Assembly: GCA_036939355.1 (NCBI GenBank)
Contig: JALLAP010000094.1
Location: 1-24,291 of the forward strand
Source: Thalassiosira profunda
Lineage: Eukaryota > Bacillariophyta > Thalassiosirophyceae > Thalassiosirales > Thalassiosiraceae
Reading direction: 5' to 3'
DNA: 24,291 nucleotides
The position numbers and the translations under genes are program-made. The notes beneath the pieces were generated by a model that saw nothing but the letters and a program-made list of their open reading frames with translations, was not told the origin of the DNA and made no database searches. This document shows, piece by piece, positions 17,052 to 24,291 of the stretch (position 1 is the stretch's first letter; each line of letters starts with the position of its first letter).

Positions 17052-18877
17052 CTAATAGGTGAATTCCACCGGCCACGCTTGTCTCCATGCGGCGCGCATG
17101 TCGTCGCTCAGCTTTGGATGATTTTGTTGGAACTCCATCGGGGCCTCCGCATAACAAACAATCACGGTGTTCACCGCAGACGAGACGAGCGTCATGAGGG
17201 TTGATGTCAGACCCATGCCAAGAATAAATCCAATGAAGAAGGCCGCTGCTGAAGCTCCCAGCTCGTCGCCAAAAACCATGCCCTTTCCGTGGGCGATTCC
17301 CAGCGCCACCAACCCAGTGATCAGCCCCACTGCTGCGCTGAGCATGCCCAGCACACCTTGCGCCAATGTATCGGTGATGATTGTTGTCCAGCCCCGCGTC
17401 TTGAACAAGTTGATAACGTTTTTGCCAGACTCCAGAAAAGTGTAGCCGTACAACCCCACGAAGACGAATGCCCACGTGTTGAAGTATTCCAAGATGTCCT
17501 GAAGACATGATAGCAGGCATTCGGCGAGGCAAAGCAGGACTCCTCCGCCGTCCTCGCTCTCACGTAGATTCCGCACCATTTGCTTAGAGGCCTCGACGAT
17601 TGCAACGAGCAGCGAGCCCATGCAAATCGATCCAAAGGAGGTGGTGACCGAACGCACAAAGGAGTCCCTCACCGCATGAGAGCAGCAGGACGATGCCTCT
17701 GTCGGCACGAACCACCATGTTCCAACCGTGCCGGCCACCGTTACGTGCACCACATTCTTGATCACCTGAAACGTCCAATAATACGACAGCAGCAGCGCAA
17801 AGACGAGAAATCCGCTCGGCTCGTTTTCGCAGTTGCCCTGCCCGTCGCACCCGCTGGTGATGTACACGGTCGAGGTGAACGCCACCATCCACCACATGCT
17901 CCAGCCGACCATGATGATTAAATTGTTGTAGGCGAAGAAGGCCAGTCCGAGGTTGGCGCGGACGGCCGTGGTGGCGGCGACAAGATTGCACGCCGCGAAG
18001 GGAATTCTTCCCCAGACCACGTAGGCGTAGTAGCACGTCAAGGCGAAGAGGAAGATGCCGGTCAGGGCCGCGAAGGCGGACAGGAAGAGCGATCCGATGG
18101 CAAACTGCAACGAAAGGATTGCATCGTTAGTGAGCACTGATATGCACGCAACGAATTGCAGTAGGTGGGTATACTTACAACAGCCGTGGCCACAATGTTG
18201 AACACCAGCGCGAACTTGATTAGGAGCTCCGCGTGGCGGATCATAAAGCCCAACGTCAAGGTGCTCAATACCAGAGCGATGACCGCGGAGATGCCGAGGA
18301 GCAGCATCATATCCCCGAGATCGTTGGTCCCGGTGACGTCGGCGTTCTCCTCGAGTGATCGACGGCCATTCGAGATGCTGAGCGCGGAGGAGACGAGATG
18401 GGCGGCTCCCCTCGCAACAAAGGAGATCATCCTGCCCGCCGCTCCGGTGCTTCCCCCCTCCGCATCATAACTGCCGGCACCGGAGGCACTGTCCTCCGCC
18501 GCCAACTCCAACTCCCTCTCCCCGCCTCCTCCTCCCCCGCCATTCATCGCGGCCTCGGCCACCTCGGCGTACATTTGCGGGGCGAACGCGGCCGCGCACC
18601 ACGCCATGACGCCCAGGTGGGCGAAGAACAGCACGGCAAACAGGGCGTCGTTGCACCGTCGGGGCTGGACCTCGCCCTTGACCCAAGTGCCCTCCTCGTT
18701 CCCGCCGGCTATGTCAAGGGGTGTGTGGGGCGCGAGGGTGACGGATTGCGCCCCGACGCCGTGGGCGGCGTGCTTGTGGTCGTAGATGTGTCCGGTTGGC
18801 GGATTGCTCACGGGGACGCCCTGAACGACCGGGGGACTCGACCCGTCTGCTTTGTAGTACGGCTGCTGCGAGGCCAT
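17052..18877 (-). CDS. SLC44/Pns1 choline-transporter-like membrane protein
   Basis: Two exons, 18877-18179 and 18104-17052, join in phase 0 to give 583 residues, a normal size for the family (yeast Pns1 is 539). The N-terminus is Pro/Gly-rich and cytoplasmic-looking (about 1-75). Helix 1 is ALFAVLFFAHLGVMAWCAAAF. A roughly 100-residue hydrophilic loop with seven consecutive glycines follows, then many helices. The conserved half contains NVVHVTVAGTVGTWWF and FNTWAFVFVGLYGYTFLESG followed by KNVINLF, the SLC44 signature region. A Cys pair (SGCDGQGNCENE) sits in a loop. CTL proteins carry choline or ethanolamine, but substrates outside animals are mostly unproven. The intron splits a predicted membrane helix. 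The start codon shares a 222-bp divergent intergenic region with the next gene. Confidence 0.93.
18105..18178 (-). other. Intron in the SLC44-like gene
   Basis: On the minus strand the donor is GTT|GTAAGT, a branch-like CACTAAC lies about 30 bases before the acceptor, and the acceptor is CGTTGCAG|TTT. Removing 74 bases joins ATAV to FAIGSLFL in phase 0 and restores one long hydrophobic helix. Confidence 0.9.
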
Positions 18878-19099
18878 TATTATTGCAAATTAACGGCGGT
18901 GGCGATGGGCGAGGGCGTAGGCCGGCGTGGGCGGCGAGAGGAGCGGTGGCGCAGCAGCTACGAGGGCGCCATGCCATGGCCGGTGCACCAACGAACGCTA
19001 ACGGCTAGCTCGATTCTTCCAGGCGTGACGGAGTTAAAGGACAGAGCGTGTCACACGTTGATGCCCCACAAAGCCCGCCAGACGTCAGCGACCTTCACC
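18878..19099. promoter_or_regulatory. Compact divergent promoter region
   Basis: Only 222 bp separate the start codons of the SLC44-like gene (minus) and the secreted-protein gene (plus), so the two probably share a bidirectional promoter. No TATA box or known element is clear. An in-frame ATG at 19061 gives a longer, less convincing start for the plus-strand gene. Confidence 0.4.
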
Positions 19100-21397
19100 A
19101 TGGCGCCAGCCGCCCTACTGCGCCTGCCGGCGCTGGCGCTCCTGATGCCCCTCGCCCGCGCCGTCCGCCGCTCCGCGGAGCTGCCAGTTGCAACGTCCGG
19201 CGGCCCGCGGGGGCAGTCAGTACATAATTGCAACGCCGCGTTTCTCCACCCCTCGTCTCCCTCCACGCGTCACACGGTGTGCCCATCCACGACGTGCCCC
19301 CGCGTCGCCCGCCCCATGTCCCTGGCGCCCGACTACTTTGTCCCCAAGGACGATTCGGCCGGCGGACACTGCTACGTGCCCCCCTACGGGACCGTCTCCC
19401 GCTCCTCCTCCTCCATCGTCCTCGGCATGGCCCCCTACAGCGACATCGACGCCCCCGACGACCGCTTCCGGAAGAAGATGGCCGAGCGGCAGCGCGTCAA
19501 GGATCCGGTCATTCAGGACTTTGGCGATCGGATGGACTGGGAGCAGAGCAAGACGGGATTGGGACGGATGGGTGACGACAAGTTGGGCGACGATGCGGCC
19601 AGCGAGCGCTTCGGGCCCGGCCCCGGAATGGGAGGAGATATGCTGTACGACGATCGGCGTCCGCCTCCGCCGCCGATGATGCGGAATGAAGAGATGTTCG
19701 ACGGGGACGGGGGCAATTTCTGGGTCAATCCCCGGGGAGGGATGGATCGGTACGACGGCGACCGTCGCGGTGGGAGGAGGGGCCGGGGACGACGGGGACG
19801 AGACATGGACGAGGATGGGGACTGGTGGGAGACAAGGCCGAGGGGAGGCTTCGACGGCGAGTTCGACGACGACTTCGAGTTCGACATACGGAACGAGTAC
19901 GGGGTGCCTCCGCCGAGTCGATCGAGGTGAGTAGTTTTGTTGGGCGGACGGTGCACAAGGTGCATGCACTTTGATGGAGCACTGCAGAAAGACATGACTC
20001 CAACTTTGGCACCTTTGGCATGCATCTCACTCTGTCATAACCAACAACTCTACTCTGTAACGAACAAAAGGTCGTCGTTCCGCTCCGGGGCGCCCCCGCC
20101 GCCCCGCCCCGTGAAGCAGCTCTACGACAAATTGTTCTGGTTCGGCTTCGACCCCGACGTCACCCGTCCCACCGATCGGACGATGTTCGGCGGCACCCGC
20201 GGCAAGTTCAACGCCATGGACCTGCTGAGCGACCGGGAGGAGCGGCAGCGCCTGCGGGAGGGGGGCGGGATGATGCGCCCGCGGAGAAAGGGGCGGAGGA
20301 CGGGGATGGATCCTGTCGTCCAGGATTTCGGGAGTGTAAGGGACTGGAATGCCAGCAAGATGGGCGGTGGGCGGACGGGCGGCGATGCGGTGGGGGACGA
20401 CAGGGGGCGGCCCAATTTTGGCTACGATGCGTCCTTCGATGGTCGTGGAGTTGGCCCCGCGCCCTTTCCTGGAGGTGAGTGACACGATGGCTAAGTCTTC
20501 TTCGCAACAACATTTTGCAAATCCTTTCATTCTCATCCACCCTCCCGTCTTAAAGACATGCCCCCACCGCCTCCGCCACCAGGGATGCCCGAGTATGATT
20601 TGGAGCCGGGACTTTTTGATGACATTGATTTCGATGAGGACAGGGCAGTGCTCCAACGGAGGAGGAGCCGCGGCGGTCGACGCCGTCGGAGGGACAACCG
20701 CCGCAGGAACATCGACAGGAGGGCCATGGAGTACGATCGCTTCCTTGGCGGAGGAGACGAGTACGTGAACTTGGACGACGATTTCATGCCGGGAAGAATG
20801 CCCGCTCGCAGTCGACGGGGGTTTGCGTACAAATACAGGTCGGACGACCTGTTCGACGACGATGACGAGTTTATCGATGTGGAGGCGACGTATGCCAGCG
20901 AGAGGGATCTGGAAATGGCAAGAGGCGCACTGCCTTCGCGCGGACGTCGACGGCGATCGTGGGAGGAGCGCGCCATCGAGATGGATAGGGTCCCTCCCAG
21001 GGGAGCTGTGGCGTGGGGCCCAGAGGGGCAAATCGGATCCGGCGATCCGCTCGAGGGGGCAGCGATGGATGCGCTCCGAGACATCAAGAAGTCAAAGAGA
21101 TATCTGGAGGAGAAGGAGGAGGACGTGGAGGAAGCGAAGGAAGAGGTTGTCCAGTTGAAAGCTGATGCCACAGTATGCGAAGAACAGCTAGAGGATGCGC
21201 GAGGAGGCGAGGCCGATGAGCTGGAGGAGCAGCTGGGATACCTCATGCGAGATGTGGACGATGCATCGAGGAACTTGCGCTTGGCGCGGGCCAAGAGGGA
21301 TGCTGCCTCTGACAGAGTGAGTGCCCTGGAGGAGCGAAACTGGGCTCTGTTGAGCGAGTACGATGCAGCTAGATCTTTCGAGGACGATATGGATTGA
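19100..21397 (+). CDS. Secreted or plastid-targeted modular protein of unknown function
   Basis: Three exons, 19100-19926, 20071-20474 and 20556-21397, join to 690 residues. Start context is ttcaccATGg. Residues 1-21 (MAPAALLRLPALALLMPLARA) are a convincing signal peptide. NAAFLHP at 45-51 resembles the plastid-targeting F-motif of diatoms but lies rather far from the hydrophobic core, so plastid import is only possible. A unit occurs twice: KDPVIQDFGDRMDWEQSK (134-151) and MDPVVQDFGSVRDWNASK (355-372), each preceded by an ERQR-type basic helix and followed by a Gly/Asp-rich GDD stretch. Between and after them are very charged tracts (RRGGRRGRGRRGR, DDFEFD, RRRSRGGRRRRRDNRRR). Residues about 582-680 form a long acidic coiled coil (YLEEKEEDVEEAKEEVVQLK). 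I do not recognise the family. Candidate roles include a plastid-complex or cell-wall/silica-associated protein, neither shown by sequence. Confidence 0.85.
19927..20070 (+). other. Intron 1 of the secreted-protein gene
   Basis: Donor GAG|GTGAGT, acceptor CAAAAG|GTCG, 144 bases, phase 2. Without splicing the frame meets TGA within the donor. With splicing it continues as ...PSRSR|SSFRSGAPPPP. Confidence 0.85.
20475..20555 (+). other. Intron 2 of the secreted-protein gene
   Basis: Donor GGAG|GTGAGT, acceptor CTTAAAG|ACATG, 81 bases, phase 1. Joining gives ...PFPGG|DMPPPPPPPG. The two exon lengths and exon 3 (404, 842) with exon 1 (827) sum to a multiple of three, which supports the model. Confidence 0.85.
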
Positions 21398-21500
21398 GGC
21401 AGTTGGGAGGGCAAATGCACAAATGCATCTTTGTAGTTCATAACATGCATACTTGGTACTCAGTGCACTGCTAAGTGCTAGGTAGTCTGCATGCATTCAA

Positions 21501-24291
21501 TCAACCAGTCCAGGGGCCGACAATCTTCACTCTCACATCGATGGGCAGTCCCATCTTGCAGGTGCAAGCTACCTCAAGCTTTGTGAAAACGCTGATATTC
21601 AACGATTTCCAAGCGGGGCCTGGACTGCTGTCGGCGGAGTCCATGCCAGGGATAACGTTCGTTTTGGGGCTAATGACAATCCGGCGCTTCCCGTTGTCGT
21701 CCTCGACTGCGTTGGTGATGAACTCCTCCTTATGCTCATCAAGAAAGACCCGCGTGCTCATGCCAAGAGAGGGCACAAAGCATGTGAGCGTTTTCTCGCC
21801 AACGCCCAGGCAGACACCCAAGGTCGAAGCGATGGGATGCTTTTTGAGATAGAGAGACAGGAAGACCCGATCACTCCGCTCTTGCGCCTTCTTTGCGGCC
21901 ATTCTCATATCGTTGCAGTGTCCCGCAGCGGCGTGAATCTCCCCTTGCTTCAAGGGAAAGTCATCAACGTCGTCATCCAACGTCGCCTGCAGCAGGCGAT
22001 GGACGATGACGTCGGGATAGCGCCGGATCGGGCTTGTGAAGTGCGTGTAATAGGGAATGTTCAGAGCAAAGTGTTGCCACTCTACTTCGTCCAGTTCTCC
22101 GGCCGCCATGTATTCTGCCGGTCGCATCGGCGTCATCAGGGATTCTGTCACGCATTGCACTACGAGCTCGTCCTCACACTCTCGGGACAGGCGACTCAGC
22201 GATTCTTGCAATGTACTGCTGTTGGTGGTGTCGATCTCGAATCCCAGGCTCTCCTTCGAGACATCCACAACTTGCTGCATTCCCTGCTCGATGGGAGGAG
22301 AATGATTGCGGAGCAATGCCCGCCCATGAGCGTGCGTTATGAGACGTTGCGCAACCAGGTAATTGGCAAGAAGCATGAACTCTTCAATCAAACGGTTGGA
22401 GTCTCGGATGGGATAAGGCGCACAAAGCTTTGGCGTCTCGCCATCGTCTTCGAGCTGAAAGGAGAGCTTGATCCCGTTGAGAGCAAGCGCCCCATTCTCG
22501 AACCGCAGCTTTCTACGCGCCATTGCAACCGTGTGCATGAGCCTCACATCGGCAGCCACCTCGTCGATGGTGTGGCCTCCGGTCGGCTGTCGACTTNGCA
22601 ACCGTGTGCATGAGCCTCACATCGGCAGCCACCTCGTCGATGGTGTGGCCTCCGGTCGGCTGTCGACTTTTTGGCCAAAATTTCTCGTCCGCATTACGCT
22701 CTCCTGTAGCAACCTTTCCGTCGATGATGTTTTGAGCCGTGGCGTAATCGAGTCTGGCGCAGCTTTTGATGACCGTGCGTCCATACCAAATGTCGTCCTG
22801 CTTGGGCTTTCCTTTGCCACCGCCCTTTTTGCTCAGTGTACCATCCTTGTTCATTTTCCAGACGCAGCTAAAGGCGAGCCTCTCCACGTCTTCGTTCAGA
22901 CTGCATGCGATTTCGCACAGTGGCTTGGGAAGCATGGGAACGATGCCGTTGACAAGATAAACTGTGGTTGCACGCTTTTGGGCCTCCTCGTCCACTGCCG
23001 TTTTGGGTTGAATGAAGTGCGATACATCCGCAATGTGGACACCAATTTCGACCCTTCCATCTGGCAGAGGTGTAATGTGCAACGCGTCATCAAGGTCCTT
23101 GGCAGTGGTGGGATCGATGGTAAAGATCCGTTGCTTGCGGTAGTCGCGCCGACCCCGACACATCTCTTCGGTAGGGCGCCACCCCATCTCGCCGTCCTGG
23201 TAAAACCTTCCGGACTTCACGGATGTCTCGACATCCCGCAGTACGGCCGGTACGAAGTCGCCATGGTCAACGCCGTTCTCTACCAGCAGGGCTTTCGTTT
23301 CATCTTCCACGTTGCACGTGCCACAGAGCCGCGTTACTCGGGTGCAAGGAGGCCACCGATTCGTTGCGTGCCACGATNTCCACGTTGCACGTGCCACAGA
23401 GCCGCGTTACTCGGGTGCAAGGAGGCCACCGATTCGTTGCGTGCCACGATGCATGCACGTATTCTGCCCGATACAACGTCTTTCCGTCGGCATCGTCGTT
23501 GCTGTTTGCCTTCGTCCCAGCAGGACACATGAATCGGGGCAGCGATTTGTTGTTCGGGACGAGCAGGTATCGCCCGCCATTCTTCTCTTGGCCTGGGAGC
23601 ACGGTCAGCGTCCCCACGATCGTTCGCTTGGGTAATTTCTTGCGATAGCTTTCGTCTTCGGGCGTGAGCTCCGATGGCTGTTGGCTGGCACTGGACTTTG
23701 GAGGAACGACAAAGATGACTTTGCCACTTCTCTGTGCCCCAAACGTGTCGTCGCGTCCCTCGTTTGTGCTGGGCTTCTTTCGCTTCTTTCGTAGATTGAC
23801 GGCTGGGTCCCATAGGCTCATTTGCACAGCATCGTCGTGCCACATCTCCCCCTCCTCGTCTTCGTCATCTTCTGTATCGTTGCGCTGATGGTTCTCCTCA
23901 ATCAAGTATTCCCCTTCTTCGTACTCGACCTCCTCGTCTTCCTCAGATACATGTCTACTAGTTGTCGCCCCATCCGCCCCATCACTCAACTCTAGGCTGG
24001 TCATGTAATCGGCAATGGTCGCACCCTTTCCCTCGCACTTCTTCTCCGCCCCGCCCATCGCCCCTCCATCGGCATTCCCCAGCGCAGGAAGCAGCTCCAC
24101 GAAGACGTGATCTCCGTCGAGCGCCCGATTTCGGGCCTTCTCGTCCTTGATGAGGACGTCGCGGAGCTGCGATCCGCGGTCGCACGTCACGAATGCGGCC
24201 CCGTTCCGCGAGGGCATGACGCGGATCTTCCCGCATACAATTGTGGGGTCGTTGGCGCTGTACCGCTGCAGGCACGCGGAGTGGCTGGCGT
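21501..24291 (-). CDS. DIS3L2-like: DIS3L2-like RNase II (RNB) exoribonuclease, 5' partial
   Basis: The frame is open at the right edge, so the N-terminus is missing. Once two assembly duplications are collapsed, 880 residues read in one frame. This enzyme degrades RNA 3' to 5'; DIS3L2/SOV acts in the cytoplasm without the exosome. Seen in order: a cold-shock-like region with DEKARNRALDGDHVFVEL; an acidic insert (EEDEEVEYEEGEYLIEE); the second OB region; ALLVENGVDHGDF; the catalytic TIDPTTAKDLDDALH (around 23083-23125) with all four aspartates; VEIGVHIADVSHFI; EFMLLANYLVAQRL; YYTHFTSPIRRYPDVIVHRLL in two pieces; and a short C-terminal S1-like region. The DPTTAKDLDDA form is closer to DIS3L2 (DPSTARDLDDA) than to DIS3/Rrp44. 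The start lies outside, so absence of a PIN domain cannot be checked. The stop is 103 bp from the converging gene's stop. Confidence 0.93.
22525..22669. repeat. 72-bp identical duplication around a single N (assembly join)
   Basis: Bases 22525-22596 and 22598-22669 are identical and separated by one N at 22597. Keeping both shifts the exonuclease frame by one base (73 extra). Keeping one gives RLMHTVAMARRKL in frame with the RNB domain on both sides. It is therefore an unmerged contig overlap rather than a biological repeat. Confidence 0.95.
23306..23450. repeat. Second 72-bp identical duplication around a single N (assembly join)
   Basis: Bases 23306-23377 and 23379-23450 are identical with one N at 23378. 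Collapsing to one copy restores CGTCNVEDETKALLVENG in the frame expected for DIS3L2 between the OB region and the RNB domain. The overlap length equals that of the other join, pointing to a fixed overlap setting in the assembler. Confidence 0.95.

Noticed and set aside
18398..19099. Upstream part of the open frame leading into the secreted protein
   Set aside because: It is antisense to exon 1 of the SLC44-like gene and lacks any feature; the ATG at 19100 starts a convincing signal peptide.
21732..22613. Plus-strand open frame of 293 codons opposite the exonuclease
   Set aside because: The minus strand carries intact RNB motifs over the same bases; the plus-strand translation has no recognisable domain.

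Overview
This is a piece of a eukaryotic nuclear genome, most likely from a diatom close to Thalassiosira. That assignment is an inference, not a database match. Supporting it are short GT-AG introns (74 to 144 bases, donors mostly GTGAGT or GTAAGT), no operons, close packing of genes on both strands, a RING-CH protein of a style I associate with large centric-diatom families, a secreted Arg/Asp/Gly-rich protein, and a mix of GC-rich coding DNA with repeat-filled gaps. I see no rRNA, tRNA, CRISPR array or prophage.

Layout. 3-881 (+) is the 3' part of an EamA/DMT membrane transporter. 882-4018 has no intact gene. It holds four degenerate copies of a 160-197 bp repeat (1206-1960), a 1,645 bp element with 18-bp terminal inverted repeats and TA flanks (1962-3606), and a broken J-domain (3607-3702, minus) cut off exactly at the TA. 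4019-5566 (+) is an NSUN2/Trm4-type RNA m5C methyltransferase. It is tail to tail, 43 bp apart, with 5610-8963 (-), the nucleoporin Nup93/Nic96. 8964-10713 includes a 223 bp MITE with 23-bp perfect TIRs and an 8-bp target duplication. 10714-12801 (+) is an unrecognised protein with a C-terminal C2HC zinc-finger-like motif. 13248-14774 (-) is the RING-CH protein. 15213-16934 (+) fuses an MTH1-like Nudix domain, a methyltransferase-like domain and a tail anchor. 17052-18877 (-) is an SLC44/choline-transporter-like protein with one intron. 19100-21397 (+) is a three-exon secreted or plastid-targeted protein of unknown function. 21501-24291 (-) is the C-terminal part of a DIS3L2-like RNase II exonuclease, open at the right edge.

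These genes are ordinary unlinked eukaryotic neighbours and do not form a pathway, although three act on RNA or its transport (NSUN2, Nup93, DIS3L2). The points most worth a second look are the Nudix-methyltransferase-tail-anchor fusion, the modular secreted protein, the two transposon-like elements, and a clear assembly fault: two single Ns in the exonuclease gene, each flanked by identical 72-base copies that break the frame.
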